Shown here in pieces: positions 17,404 through 26,691 of a stretch of DNA of 40,389 nt. The notes under the pieces are model-generated. The model was not told the origin of the DNA. It searched no databases and saw only the letters and a list, made by a program, of their open reading frames with translations. A program made the position numbers and the translations under genes. Position 1 is the first letter of the stretch. Each line of letters begins with the position of its first letter. Source of the stretch: Desulforhopalus vacuolatus (GTDB lineage: Bacteria > Desulfobacterota > Desulfobulbia > Desulfobulbales > Desulfocapsaceae); NCBI RefSeq assembly GCF_016918505.1, contig NZ_JAFFPZ010000025.1, positions 1 to 40,389 of the forward strand. The letters run 5' to 3'.

Positions 17404-18384
17404 ATGAATGATTACAGTGCTTCACGTGTTACCGTATCAACACCAGGCCCTGGCTCAGGTTCACTTTGTGTAAATTCTCCTGTTGCAGGAATGCGGCTTG
17501 ACCAGTTTCTTGTGCTCAAATTCCCTGAACATTCGCGAAGTGTGCTGTCAACGGCTATTCGCGAGGGATGGGTTCTGGTGGACTTACTGACCAAAAAAAC
17601 CAGCTACCGCCTGAAGACGGGGGAACAGGTTGTTTTTGATTTCCCTGCGCTGACGTCCTCCCCCGGAAAATTACTGGCAGAACCGATTGATTTCCCTGTT
17701 CTCTTCGAGGATGAATATCTGCTTTTCCTTTCCAAACCTCCCGGCCTGGTTGTTCACCCCGGCAGTGGCAATCCGAAGGGGACGCTTGTTAATGGCCTGC
17801 TGCATTACTGTGAGCAGATCAGTACGGCGGGAAATCCCGATCGTCCGGGTATTGTTCACCGTCTTGACAAGGACACCTCTGGAGTTATGGTGGTCGCCAA
17901 GACCCCTGAAACCCACCGGGAGCTCTCCACTCTCTTTAAAAACCACCAGTTACAGAAAATATATCTTGCCATTGTTTGCGGGATTCCTTCACAGGAGAAG
18001 GGACGGGTTGTCGCTCCCATTGGCCGACATCCGGTGCGCAGGCAGAAAATGGCTCTGGTGTCGCAGGGTGGCAGATATGCAGCCAGTAACTGGGAGTTAG
18101 AGGAAACTTTTAGTGGATTTTCTCTTCTGCGGGTTGAAATTGAGACTGGCCGTACCCACCAGATTCGTGTTCACCTTGAAGGTGAGGGATTTCCGGTTGC
18201 TGGAGATCAGGTCTACGGCGGCAGCCGCAGACAGCGGAGAGCAGAACTCTTCCCGCGCCAGATGCTCCACGCCTCAACCCTTATCCTTACCCATCCTGTT
18301 ACTGGAGAGACGTTACATATTACTGCACCTCTCTGGCCGGATTTTCAAAAAACATTGACACAACTCCGGAGTGAAATGAAATGA
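17404..18384 (+). CDS. rluD: RluD-type 23S rRNA pseudouridine synthase
   Basis: 326 residues. An N-terminal S4 RNA-binding domain (RLDQFLVLKFPEHSRS, about residues 31-80) is followed by the RluA-family catalytic domain with PGIVHRLDKDTSGVMVVAK (catalytic Asp) and GRTHQIRVHL near the end. RluD makes pseudouridines in helix 69 of 23S rRNA; exact target sites are inferred. The frame opens at 17371 inside the terminator hairpin. I chose ATG 17404, although no clear ribosome site precedes it. It overlaps coaE by 4 nt. Confidence 0.88.
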   Translation: MNDYSASRVTVSTPGPGSGSLCVNSPVAGMRLDQFLVLKFPEHSRSVLSTAIREGWVLVDLLTKKTSYRLKTGEQVVFDFPALTSSPGKLLAEPIDFPVLFEDEYLLFLSKPPGLVVHPGSGNPKGTLVNGLLHYCEQISTAGNPDRPGIVHRLDKDTSGVMVVAKTPETHRELSTLFKNHQLQKIYLAIVCGIPSQEKGRVVAPIGRHPVRRQKMALVSQGGRYAASNWELEETFSGFSLLRVEIETGRTHQIRVHLEGEGFPVAGDQVYGGSRRQRRAELFPRQMLHASTLILTHPVTGETLHITAPLWPDFQKTLTQLRSEMK

Positions 18385-18974
18385 TGATCGCAGTGACCGG
18401 TGGCCTTGGCAGTGGCAAGAGCACCATCGCACGGATTCTCGCTGCATTACTGCCCGCAGTTTTTATTTCAAGTGACGCCGTCTGCAGACGGGAACTGACC
18501 CCCGGCCATGAAGGTTTTGACCAGTTTGTCTGTGGGGAGGGGAAAAGATTTCTCGAAAAAGATGGCAGCCTCAACCGTCCAGCACTCAGCAGGGCGGTTT
18601 TTGCTGACAGTGGCCTGCGTGAAAAACTTGAGGCAATTCTCCACCCCATCGTTCGTAAAAGGATAGCAGAGGCCGCTCCTGCGGCAGGCTTTCTGGTGGC
18701 GGAGGTTCCTCTTGTTTATGAATCTGGCTGGCAGGGTGATTTCTCGACAACAGTCTGTGTTAGAAATCGTCTGGATTTAACAATCTGCCGTGTAGCGCAG
18801 CGTGATTTTCGCAGTGATGAAGAAATCCGAAATATTATGTCTGCCCAGATGTCACCCGTGGAGAAAGAGCGATTGGCAGATTTTTGTATTGATAACTCAG
18901 ATACCTTTTGCAGTACCTTCGAACAGGTTTCATTCCTTGCCCTGCAATTAAAAGGAATCCTGAATAAAATGTAA
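18381..18974 (+). CDS. coaE: dephospho-CoA kinase
   Basis: 197 residues. It phosphorylates the ribose 3'-OH of dephospho-CoA, the last step of coenzyme A synthesis. The P-loop is GGLGSGKST at residues 7-15. ISSDAVCRRELTPG, HPIVRKRI, VAEVPLVYESGW and a LID region with RVAQRDFRSDEEI follow the family order. The start overlaps the rluD stop (ATGA). Downstream is a 715-bp gap before rho. Confidence 0.92.
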   Translation: MMIAVTGGLGSGKSTIARILAALLPAVFISSDAVCRRELTPGHEGFDQFVCGEGKRFLEKDGSLNRPALSRAVFADSGLREKLEAILHPIVRKRIAEAAPAAGFLVAEVPLVYESGWQGDFSTTVCVRNRLDLTICRVAQRDFRSDEEIRNIMSAQMSPVEKERLADFCIDNSDTFCSTFEQVSFLALQLKGILNKM

Positions 18975-19047
18975 AGTTGAGAAAAAAGGAATGGGGGGCA
19001 TTTTCTTCGATTTTTTATTTTGTTGCGTTGTAATTTAAAAAAAAGCC

Positions 19048-19076
19048 TTGACACAGTTAAATGTTCAATTTATAAA
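19048..19076 (+). promoter_or_regulatory. strong sigma70-like promoter in the coaE-rho gap
   Basis: TTGACA at 19048-19053, 17 bases, then TATAAA at 19071-19076. This is close to consensus and the best promoter in the window. Transcription would start near 19083, about 600 nt before rho, so it either gives rho a long leader or makes a small RNA. A family B repeat lies between it and rho. Confidence 0.6.
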
Positions 19077-19210
19077 ACCTCAAATAACATCTTACAACCT
19101 TGCTCTACGATATTTTATTCCAAATAAAGGTTGCTTGTTCCTGCCATTCACCATTCCAGTACAGTTTGTTTTTCTCACCAATTTCATGATGAAAGTGAAA
19201 CTGGTCACAA

Positions 19211-19367
19211 GGGTACCTTGGATACTCTTGTATTTCGTTCATCTTCGAGGCACAGAAGGAAATTTACCGCCCATAACTTTGATATCGGAGTCTGGCGCTT
19301 ACCTCCGAGGATAAATTTTTTAGTGTAACGAAGAAAACAGGCGAAAGACTGGTTATTCAAGATACCC
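19211..19367. repeat. MITE-like repeat family B, copy 3
   Basis: A 157-bp copy with ends GGGTACCTTGGATACTC and GGTTATTCAAGATACCC. It is more diverged than copies 1 and 2 but keeps TTGTATTTCGTTCAT, GATATCGGAGTCTGGCGCTT and the GGATAAATTTTT core. It sits between a strong promoter and rho, so any rho leader transcript from that promoter contains its hairpin. Confidence 0.75.
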
Positions 19368-19550
19368 GCAATTCATTATTGATAGCCAGGCACCTCAACT
19401 GGAAGTAACACCGACAGTAGTCAAAACTGCAGGCGAAGGTCTCTGCTGAAAATCTCTTCAGACCAGTTTTTTCCCTATGTGCTTCCAATGTTGCGTATTC
19501 AAAGAGCCCTGCAATTTTTTGTGATATCATTTTGTGGCTGTAAAATCTTT

Positions 19551-19576
19551 GTTACATGCCGTGGATTTGATGTAAC
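19551..19576. promoter_or_regulatory. inverted repeat GTTACAT-N12-ATGTAAC before rho
   Basis: Perfect 7-bp arms with a 12-base spacer, about 115 nt before the rho ATG. It may be a binding site for a dimeric regulator or a small hairpin in the rho leader. Around it the sequence is AT-rich with no ORF. Confidence 0.35.
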
Positions 19577-19689
19577 CACCTGATAAATCAAATAAATAAG
19601 TATTCCGTTTGTCGAAATTCCGGAAAGAATATTCATTTCTATTTAATATCTTTTACCATCCTCCCACCTGAAAAAGGAGAAGTACATCC

Positions 19690-20940
19690 ATGAATCTGGC
19701 AGAGCTTAAACTGCTGAAAATCGGCGAACTGGTTCAGTTCGCCCGAGAGCACAAGGTCGAAAATTACAACTCAATGAGTAAGCAGGAGCTTATCTTTGCT
19801 ATTCTCAAGGCACAATCTTCCAAAGATGGACAAATCCGAGGCAGTGGTGTCCTGGAAGTTTTGCCCGATGGTTTTGGATTTCTCCGTGCTCCTGATTACA
19901 ACTATCTTCCCGGTCCGGATGATATTTATGTCTCTCCCTCACAGATTCGTCGATTGAGTCTGCGTACTGGAGATACGGTGGAGGGTCTGGTTCGTGCTCC
20001 CAAAGAAGGGGAACGCTACTTTGCTCTTCTCAAAGTTGACAGCATCAATTTTGATCCTCCCGAGGCTGCTAAATCAAAGACACTTTTTCAAAATCTCACT
20101 GCTCTTCATCCTAACAAGGCCTTCAAACTTGAATGGCAGCCGGACAATATGTCCATGCGCATCATGGATCTCTTTGCCCCCATCGGCAAGGGGCAACGTG
20201 GTCTTATTGTTGCTCCGCCGCGTACGGGGAAAACAGTGCTGATGCAGAAGATTGCCAATTCAATTGTGCGCAATCACAAAGAGGTCTATCTCATTGTCCT
20301 GCTCATTGATGAACGGCCGGAGGAGGTTACCGAGATGCTGCGCAGTGTAAAAACTGCCGAGGTTGTCAGTTCCACGTTTGATGAATTACCTCAGCGGCAC
20401 ATTCAGGTCGCGGAGATGGTTATTGAGAAAGCAAGACGTCTGGTTGAGCACAAACGGGATGTTGTGATTTTACTTGACAGTATTACCCGTCTTGCACGTG
20501 CCTACAATACGGTTACCCCTGCGAGTGGCAAGATTCTTTCGGGTGGGGTGGAGGCCAGCGCACTGCATCGGCCCAAACGTTTTTTTGGTGCTGCACGGAA
20601 TATTGAAGAGGGCGGTAGTTTAACCATTATTGCAACGGCGCTTGTCGAGACCGGAAGTAAGATGGACGATGTCATTTTCGAGGAATTCAAGGGAACTGGC
20701 AACATGGAACTGGTGCTCGATCGAAAAATGGCAGAAAAACGTATTTTTCCGGCGATTGATTTGAGACGCAGCGGTACTCGTAAAGAAGATCTGCTGCTGG
20801 CTCCGGATGTACTCAACCGTATCTGGATTCTGCGAAAATTGCTCAGTTCCATGAATCCGGCAGACAGTATGGATTTTCTCCTTGATAAACTCAAGTCGGC
20901 CAAAACCAACGTTGATTTTATTGAATCCATGACTGGTTAA
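19690..20940 (+). CDS. rho: transcription termination factor Rho
   Basis: 416 residues. A hexameric RNA-dependent ATPase that ends transcription. It has the N-terminal Rho domain ([19 protein letters not shown]), the cold-shock-like RNA-binding domain ([20 protein letters not shown]), the P-loop [13 protein letters not shown], the Walker B stretch [16 protein letters not shown], and the conserved C-terminal [26 protein letters not shown] precedes the ATG. A leader of more than 600 nt between coaE and rho fits the known self-regulation of rho in other bacteria. Confidence 0.97.
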   Translation: MNLAELKLLKIGELVQFAREHKVENYNSMSKQELIFAILKAQSSKDGQIRGSGVLEVLPDGFGFLRAPDYNYLPGPDDIYVSPSQIRRLSLRTGDTVEGLVRAPKEGERYFALLKVDSINFDPPEAAKSKTLFQNLTALHPNKAFKLEWQPDNMSMRIMDLFAPIGKGQRGLIVAPPRTGKTVLMQKIANSIVRNHKEVYLIVLLIDERPEEVTEMLRSVKTAEVVSSTFDELPQRHIQVAEMVIEKARRLVEHKRDVVILLDSITRLARAYNTVTPASGKILSGGVEASALHRPKRFFGAARNIEEGGSLTIIATALVETGSKMDDVIFEEFKGTGNMELVLDRKMAEKRIFPAIDLRRSGTRKEDLLLAPDVLNRIWILRKLLSSMNPADSMDFLLDKLKSAKTNVDFIESMTG

Positions 20941-21083
20941 GGAGAAGACATAAAAAAGGATCTTGAAATATTCCTTCATCATGGTAATATATGGGGTCAT
21001 ATTTTTGAGAAGATGCGTGGATCTGGGCTGTAGAGTTCCTGTCCACGGATAATACCGTCACAATGCATGTTGGAGGAAGTACA

Positions 21084-21314
21084 ATGAAAGAAGGTATCCA
21101 TCCGGAATATCATAAAATCACGGCTGTATGTGCCTGTGGGAATGAAGTCGAGCTTGGTTCTGTTATGAAAGATATGAAGGTTGAGATCTGCTCTGCCTGT
21201 CATCCTTTCTACACCGGTAAACAGAAGCTGGTTGATACTGCGGGACGGATTGAGAAATTCAAACAGCGTTATGCAAAGCACTTCGCACAAAAGGAAGAAC
21301 AAAAAAAAGAGTGA
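21084..21314 (+). CDS. rpmE: 50S ribosomal protein L31
   Basis: 76 residues from ATG 21084, with GGAGGAAG upstream. The frame opens at 21063, but the strong ribosome site decides this start. It is the zinc-binding form: VCACGNEV and [14 protein letters not shown] carry the paired cysteines. The tail is lysine/glutamate-rich. It follows rho and precedes prfA, with an intrinsic terminator in between that may set the L31/RF1 ratio. Confidence 0.95.
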   Translation: MKEGIHPEYHKITAVCACGNEVELGSVMKDMKVEICSACHPFYTGKQKLVDTAGRIEKFKQRYAKHFAQKEEQKKE

Positions 21315-21348
21315 TGCCTTTTCTTTTTTTTTTCGTCTGATTGATCTC

Positions 21349-21397
21349 AATGTCCACGTGGATGGCGGATGCCGTTTCGTGGACATTTTCTTTTTTT
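21349..21397 (+). terminator. intrinsic terminator between rpmE and prfA
   Basis: AATGTCCACG and CGTGGACATT form a perfect 10-bp stem, with GGC/GCC pairing inside the loop, followed by TTCTTTTTTT. It would at least attenuate read-through into prfA. Confidence 0.75.
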
Positions 21398-21421
21398 CCC
21401 TCCGGAACCTGCCTTCTACTC

Positions 21422-22498
21422 ATGTCTCTTTTTGATAAATTTACCAATATCGATGAAAAGATTTCTGTGCTGGAAGGACGCCTTTCTGACCCCTCCCTCG
21501 TCAGTAATCAGAAAGAGTATCAAAAGGTGGTGTCTGAACACACCCATCTCTCCAGAATCAATGTAATATACGGTAAATACTGCTCTGTTCTCAGAGAGCT
21601 GGAAGAGAACAGGGTACTGGCTCATGATGAGTCTGAAGATGCCGAGTTGCGTGAGATGGCCCGAGCGGAACTGGAGGAGTTGGAAATACAGCGTGTCTCC
21701 CTGGAGCGTGATTTGAAGATCATTCTTCTGCCGAAGGATCCAAACGATGAGAGGAATATTTTTCTTGAGATTCGTGCGGGGACCGGCGGAGATGAGGCTG
21801 CACTTTTTGCAGGGGATCTCTTTCGCATGTACAGCCGTTTTGCCGAATCTCAGGGCTGGCATGTAGAGGTGGTAAGCACCAATCCCATTGGTATTGGCGG
21901 CTTCAAGGAGATTATCAGCCTTATTCGTGGAGATAAGGTCTACTCCAAACTTAAATATGAGCGCGGGGTGCATCGGGTTCAGCGTGTTCCGGAAACGGAG
22001 ACTCAGGGGCGTATCCATACCTCGGCGGTCACTGTGGCTGTACTCCCGGAGGCCGATGAGGTTGACGCCCATATTGACATGAATGAGTTGAAGTTTGATG
22101 TTTTCCGCTCTTCCGGGCCGGGCGGCCAGTCGGTGAACACCACCGATTCTGCAGTGCGTATTACCCATCTGCCTACAGGACTGGTGGTGACCTGCCAGGA
22201 TGAAAAATCTCAGCACAAAAATAAGGCCAAGGCGCTCACCGTTCTGCGTGCCCGACTTCTTGACAAGATTGAGCAGGAGCACCACAACCTCATCAGTGAG
22301 CAGCGCAGGAGTCAAGTCGGCAGTGGCGATCGCAGTGAACGCATTCGCACCTATAACTTTCCCCAGGGACGGATGACCGACCACCGTATTAATCTTACCC
22401 TTTATAAGCTTGATGCCATTATCAACGGGAAACTTGAAGATGTTATCTATCCCCTTATCGCTGAGGACCAGGCAGCGCAGCTCAAAGCGCTGGAGTAA
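21422..22498 (+). CDS. prfA: peptide chain release factor 1
   Basis: 358 residues. It reads UAA and UAG stop codons. The catalytic GGQ is in [19 protein letters not shown], and the codon-recognition PxT is in [14 protein letters not shown] (PET here). I set the start at ATG 21422 ([13 protein letters not shown]), which matches family N-termini. The frame continues upstream through the rpmE terminator, which cannot be coding. There is no strong ribosome site before it. Confidence 0.95.
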   Translation: MSLFDKFTNIDEKISVLEGRLSDPSLVSNQKEYQKVVSEHTHLSRINVIYGKYCSVLRELEENRVLAHDESEDAELREMARAELEELEIQRVSLERDLKIILLPKDPNDERNIFLEIRAGTGGDEAALFAGDLFRMYSRFAESQGWHVEVVSTNPIGIGGFKEIISLIRGDKVYSKLKYERGVHRVQRVPETETQGRIHTSAVTVAVLPEADEVDAHIDMNELKFDVFRSSGPGGQSVNTTDSAVRITHLPTGLVVTCQDEKSQHKNKAKALTVLRARLLDKIEQEHHNLISEQRRSQVGSGDRSERIRTYNFPQGRMTDHRINLTLYKLDAIINGKLEDVIYPLIAEDQAAQLKALE

Positions 22499-22509
22499 CG
22501 GCTCATTCC

Positions 22510-23373
22510 ATGCGTTATTCTGAGTTATGGGCCAGGGGCAGCGAGAGACTTGCTGCTGACGGTATTGTTGAGGCTGAGTTTGATGCCCGGCTTCTGCTTG
22601 AGGCTGCATCCGGCATGAACTATACCGCGCTTCTCCTTGCTGCCAATACTGAGGCCGATCCAACTGCAGCCGGAAGTTACCAGAAAATGCTGGCTCGTCG
22701 TCTGCTCCGGGAACCCGTCGCCTATATTGTTGGTGAACAGGAGTTCTGGTCGCATCCTTTCCACGTTACTCCCTCTGTTCTTATTCCCCGTCCCGAAACA
22801 GAATTCCTCATTGAACAGGTGCTGCAGCTGGCCTCACCGGTAAATCTTGCCGGTAATGTCCTTGACCTGTGCACAGGCAGTGGTGCAATCGCCGTGGTAC
22901 TCGGCCTTGAGCTGCCGCAGACTGCGACACTTTTTGCCAGTGATATTTCTGCCGCTGCCCTTGCGGTTGCTGTTGAGAACAGTTCTCGCCATTTACCAGT
23001 AAACCGGGTATCTTTTTTGCGGGGAAATTTGCTGGAACCCATTGCGGGTAACAGCCTCTCGCTTGTTATCTCTAATCCCCCCTATGTTTTGCGCCACGAA
23101 GTCGAATGCGAAATTGAACCCGATGTACGTGATTACGAGCCCCATCTTGCCCTTGACGGTGGAGAGGACGGGCTTGACCTTATTCGACAGATTCTTCTCC
23201 ATCTGCGCCGCGTGCTCAAGGCTGATGGAGAGTTCTTCATGGAATTTGGGTCAGGGCAGGGGAATGCCGTGCGAGAACTCTTTGCCACAGATTTTGACCA
23301 TGTTCAGATATATCAGGATTACGCCGGACATGATCGTGTTCTGCACGCACGCCTTGCTCCTCAACCACCATAA
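22510..23373 (+). CDS. prmC: release-factor glutamine methyltransferase
   Basis: 287 residues. PrmC methylates the glutamine of the GGQ motif in release factors, and here it directly follows prfA, its substrate's gene. The N-terminal helical domain is followed by an SAM-binding Rossmann fold: VLDLCTGSGAIAVVLGLELP, FASDISAAAL, and the catalytic LVISNPPYV. EPHLALDGGEDGLDLIR is also typical. There are 11 nt between it and prfA. Confidence 0.94.
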   Translation: MRYSELWARGSERLAADGIVEAEFDARLLLEAASGMNYTALLLAANTEADPTAAGSYQKMLARRLLREPVAYIVGEQEFWSHPFHVTPSVLIPRPETEFLIEQVLQLASPVNLAGNVLDLCTGSGAIAVVLGLELPQTATLFASDISAAALAVAVENSSRHLPVNRVSFLRGNLLEPIAGNSLSLVISNPPYVLRHEVECEIEPDVRDYEPHLALDGGEDGLDLIRQILLHLRRVLKADGEFFMEFGSGQGNAVRELFATDFDHVQIYQDYAGHDRVLHARLAPQPP

Positions 23374-23391
23374 AAGAACCGGAAAGAAAAA

Positions 23392-24660
23392 ATGGAAAAA
23401 CTTGTGATTGAAGGGGGCATCCCCCTGTATGGTGATATCCGGATAAGTGGCGCGAAAAATGCCGCGTTGCCCCTTATGGCGGCAACCCTGCTTTGTCCGG
23501 GAAAACATACCCTGCGCAATGTCCCTGATTTGCGCGATACCTGCACCATGATACGATTGCTGGAGTATCTCGGCGTAAAGACCGGAAGAGAGGGGGATGT
23601 GCTGTACCTCGATTCTACCTGTCTTGAGCATGATGATGCACCCTATGAGATGGTGAAAACCATGCGTGCCTCCGTTCTGGTTCTCGGGCCACTGCTTGCC
23701 CGCTGCGGTAAGGCAAGGGTCTCTCTGCCGGGAGGATGTGCCATCGGCGAGCGACCGGTTAATTTTCACACGGCAGGCCTGCAGAAAATCGGAGCCCGCT
23801 GCAACATTGAGGATGGCTATATACAGGCTGAGGCTGAAGGAGGACTCAAGGGTGGGACCGTCTATTTTGATCTTCCCACCGTCACTGGCACTGAAAATCT
23901 GTTGATGGCCGCCACTCTTGCCGCAGGAAAGACGATTCTCAAGAACGCAGCACGGGAGCCTGAGATTGGCAACCTCGTTGATATGCTTAACTCCATGGGC
24001 GCGAAGATCTCCGGTCGCGGCAGTGATACCCTGACCATCGAAGGGGTGTGTGCGTTGAAACCTGCTGACAATAGTATCATCCCGGACCGTATTGAGGCTG
24101 GGACTTACCTTATCGCTATCGCTGCGAGTGGCGGGGCTGGGCGGGTCACCAACTGCTGCCCTGCACATCTTTCCTCACTGGTGGAAAAACTTCGTCAGGC
24201 GGGGCTTGATATTGAAGAAGGAGAGTCTTTTATCTCCATTGATTCCCGCCAGGGTTCTGCACTCACCAGTGTTGATATCCAGACTCGCCCCTACCCTGGT
24301 TATCCCACCGACCTGCAGGCTCAGTTCATGGCTCTGATGACACTGGCTGAAGGGAACTGCACCATCCACGAAACTATTTTTGAAAATCGTTTTATGCACG
24401 TTGCTGAACTGCGGCGCATGGGGGCAAAAATAAAGACTGACGGCCGTCTTGGCCTTGTCAATGGACTGGGGCGCAGTGGACTGCGCGGTGCACCTGTGAT
24501 GGCTACTGATCTGAGGGCCAGTTCCTCACTGGTTATCGCTGCTCTTGCGGCTGAAGGACGCACAGATATATCTCGCATCTACCACCTTGAACGCGGGTAT
24601 GAAAATCTGGTGGAAAAACTCAGCGCTCTCGGCGCAAAGGTATGGAAAGAACAGGAATAA
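23392..24660 (+). CDS. murA: UDP-N-acetylglucosamine 1-carboxyvinyltransferase
   Basis: 422 residues. It transfers enolpyruvate from PEP to UDP-GlcNAc, the first committed step of peptidoglycan synthesis, and is the fosfomycin target. It has the [10 protein letters not shown] lysine motif (residue about 22), the catalytic cysteine in [15 protein letters not shown], and [14 protein letters not shown]. The cysteine (not aspartate) suggests normal fosfomycin sensitivity. It is the last gene of the rho operon. Its TAA overlaps the left end of repeat family A. Confidence 0.96.
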   Translation: MEKLVIEGGIPLYGDIRISGAKNAALPLMAATLLCPGKHTLRNVPDLRDTCTMIRLLEYLGVKTGREGDVLYLDSTCLEHDDAPYEMVKTMRASVLVLGPLLARCGKARVSLPGGCAIGERPVNFHTAGLQKIGARCNIEDGYIQAEAEGGLKGGTVYFDLPTVTGTENLLMAATLAAGKTILKNAAREPEIGNLVDMLNSMGAKISGRGSDTLTIEGVCALKPADNSIIPDRIEAGTYLIAIAASGGAGRVTNCCPAHLSSLVEKLRQAGLDIEEGESFISIDSRQGSALTSVDIQTRPYPGYPTDLQAQFMALMTLAEGNCTIHETIFENRFMHVAELRRMGAKIKTDGRLGLVNGLGRSGLRGAPVMATDLRASSSLVIAALAAEGRTDISRIYHLERGYENLVEKLSALGAKVWKEQE

Positions 24661-24681
24661 TACCATTTACATTTTGTATTG
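24660..24681. repeat. dispersed repeat family A, copy 2 (left end only)
   Basis: The left block ATACCATTTACATTTTGTAT continues to 24681 and then diverges. No matching right end (AATGGTAT) is found before the next gene at 24943, so the copy is truncated or rearranged. It begins on the last base of the murA TAA, as copy 3 begins on the last base of the dcm remnant's stop. Confidence 0.55.
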
Positions 24682-24689
24682 GCGGATTT

Positions 24690-24767
24690 AAAGACAGGGA
24701 CGGGGACGGGGAGACAGGAGAAAGGAGAAAGGAGAAAGGAGACGGGAGACAGGGAAAAGCAAAAGAC
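24690..24767. repeat. polypurine repeat tract
   Basis: A purine-rich run with GACGGG units, then a GGAGAAA heptamer repeated about three times, then GGAGACGGGAGACAGGGAAA. Bases 24731-24767 are the exact reverse complement of 31179-31215 (37 bp). The rest of the gap to 24942 is AT-rich, with a TTCTTCGCGTTCTTCGCGG block and no credible gene. Confidence 0.65.
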
Positions 24768-24942
24768 AGTAAGACAAAGACTGGATGACCATCGAAATAC
24801 GCTAAGCACTCGGAAGAAAGCAAAAATCTTTATTCTCAAATTTTTTTTGCCTTTCTTCGCGTTCTTCGCGGTAAAAAATTGTCTTACCACTTTTCCCTGT
24901 CAACCACAGACGGTTGAAGCTTCGAAGAACTCCTGATGTTTT

Positions 24943-26691
24943 CTATTCTGGTAACGGGAGCCAGAAGGTAAAGCAGGCCCCCCGTGCTCCTTCGGAATTT
25001 TTCAGACCGGTGTTTTCTGCCACAATTCCACCGTGATGTTCTTTAATAATCTGGTGCACAATGGCCAGCCCCAGCCCCGTGCCGTTCGGTCGGGTAGTAT
25101 AGAAGGGGTCAAAAATGGCCAGCAGAAAATCATCCGCAATTCCCTTTCCGTTATCTTCCACCTCAATTCGGATCACTGCCTGCCCGCCCCTTCTTTCTTC
25201 GAGTGCTGTCTCCTCAGCCTTGATACGAATAAGCTCCCGCCCCCGTGGACAAAACGGAATGGCGTTCTGTATGAGGTGATCCAGTACTGTAAACAACTGT
25301 TTTTCATCTGCCCAGACGGCGATATTGGGCGGGTATTCAGTGTGCAGGAGAGCCGTCTTCGGAAAATTCCCACCTGCTCGCAAGACCTGCATCACCTCAG
25401 TAATACAGGCGTCGAGGTGAATAAACTGAGGCTGCAGTTCCTCCGGGCGAGCGAATTTGAGAAATTCTCCGATGGTGAAGGAGAGTCGGTTGCATTCACG
25501 AATGATGATACTGGTCAGTTCAATGCCGGAGTTATTCAGCATGCTGCTCTCCTGAAAATCTGCAGCAAGGAGTTGCGCTGAGCCGGAGATTGCGGCAAGC
25601 GGATTGCGGAAATCGTGGGCAATGGAGGCGCTCATGGTACCAATGGCAGCCAGCTTCTCTGACTGGCGAACCTGTCGTTCAAGGTTCTCTACTTCAGTAA
25701 TGTCACGCATGGTGATGATTATACGGGCATAGTCTTCCTCGTGGCTGAGATGGTCATCATGGGCAACATTCATGCAGGAAAACCCGAGCCGGCAGTGCTT
25801 GCCGCAGCGGGTTGTAAAATCGGTGGAGAGGCGTTCCACATTGGCTTCAATGCAGGTGCCAGGGAAGATTTCTTCGAAGGTTTTGCCGAGTATTTTACGC
25901 ACTGTATAGCCGGTTATATCGGCGAGGGCCTTGTTGGCGGAGGTAATAACATGCTTTGAATCAACAGTAAGCAGGCCGATGGAGATGTTGTCGAAGATAC
26001 GTTTATAGATTTCGGAAAGGTGGTCAAATTTTTTCAGCGACAAGTCCAGGGCAGTTTCTGTTCGACGCAGGCGAATGCCAAAAAAAATACTGAGCAGGCC
26101 GGCAAGAAAAAAAAGCAGGCCATGGACTGCAAAGATATTGAGGCTGTTATCCCATTCAGTATGAACAAAGAGGTTGTAAGACTCCAGCCAGGGGGGAACT
26201 GTCTGCTGCTCCAGAACAAGCAGACTGCCATAAAGGAGAGTAGATGCTGCTGCTGCTACCAGTCCCCCCTTGAGCGGCAGCAGCAGACCACCGGCGATAA
26301 TTGGGAAAAAATAGACAGGGGTGAAATTTGACGCCGAGGTCCCGGTGAAGAAAACCAGCGTAGTTACAAATAAGGAGTCGGCAAGGATTTGCGTGAAACC
26401 AAAGGACTGCCCTTTATGCGGAGAAATGAGGAGATAAAAAGCGGAGAAAATGGTGAAGATATATACTACCAGAATGAAGGTAAACGTTACCTCATGGGGG
26501 ACAATCAAGGTAATGCAGGGAGACTGTCCGACAAAGTAACTGGCAACGAGCAGCAGCGTGTAGAGGATGGTGCGCAGAAAGAGCATCCACAGAAGCTGTT
26601 GCTGCAGAATATAGTGTGTCACCTTTAAGACAGGGATGTCCCGTTTAAGACAGGTCCAAAAGGTCTCTGCCAGCCTCGTCTGCAGATTCAT
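24943..26691 (-). CDS. pilS: PAS sensor histidine kinase (PilS-like)
   Basis: 582 residues. Six or so transmembrane helices fill residues 35-215, followed by a PAS domain (about 240-345, IFDNISIGLLTVDSKHVITSANKAL), the phosphoacceptor helix IAHDFRNPLAAISGSAQLL and an ATPase domain with DNGKGIADDFLLAIFDPFY and TGLGLAIVHQII. Layout and partner resemble PilS, which senses pilin levels for type IV pili. No pilus gene is in the window, so the name is provisional. It starts by overlapping the regulator stop by 1 nt (TGATG). Confidence 0.75.
   Translation of the reverse strand: MNLQTRLAETFWTCLKRDIPVLKVTHYILQQQLLWMLFLRTILYTLLLVASYFVGQSPCITLIVPHEVTFTFILVVYIFTIFSAFYLLISPHKGQSFGFTQILADSLFVTTLVFFTGTSASNFTPVYFFPIIAGGLLLPLKGGLVAAAASTLLYGSLLVLEQQTVPPWLESYNLFVHTEWDNSLNIFAVHGLLFFLAGLLSIFFGIRLRRTETALDLSLKKFDHLSEIYKRIFDNISIGLLTVDSKHVITSANKALADITGYTVRKILGKTFEEIFPGTCIEANVERLSTDFTTRCGKHCRLGFSCMNVAHDDHLSHEEDYARIIITMRDITEVENLERQVRQSEKLAAIGTMSASIAHDFRNPLAAISGSAQLLAADFQESSMLNNSGIELTSIIIRECNRLSFTIGEFLKFARPEELQPQFIHLDACITEVMQVLRAGGNFPKTALLHTEYPPNIAVWADEKQLFTVLDHLIQNAIPFCPRGRELIRIKAEETALEERRGGQAVIRIEVEDNGKGIADDFLLAIFDPFYTTRPNGTGLGLAIVHQIIKEHHGGIVAENTGLKNSEGARGACFTFWLPLPE

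Noticed and set aside
21416-22663. 415-codon minus-strand frame opposite prfA
   Set aside because: Antisense shadow of prfA and the prmC start. Composition is not protein-like.
24661-24942. Small plus-strand ORF of 85 codons after murA
   Set aside because: It translates the polypurine repeat into low-complexity residues and has no start signal of note.
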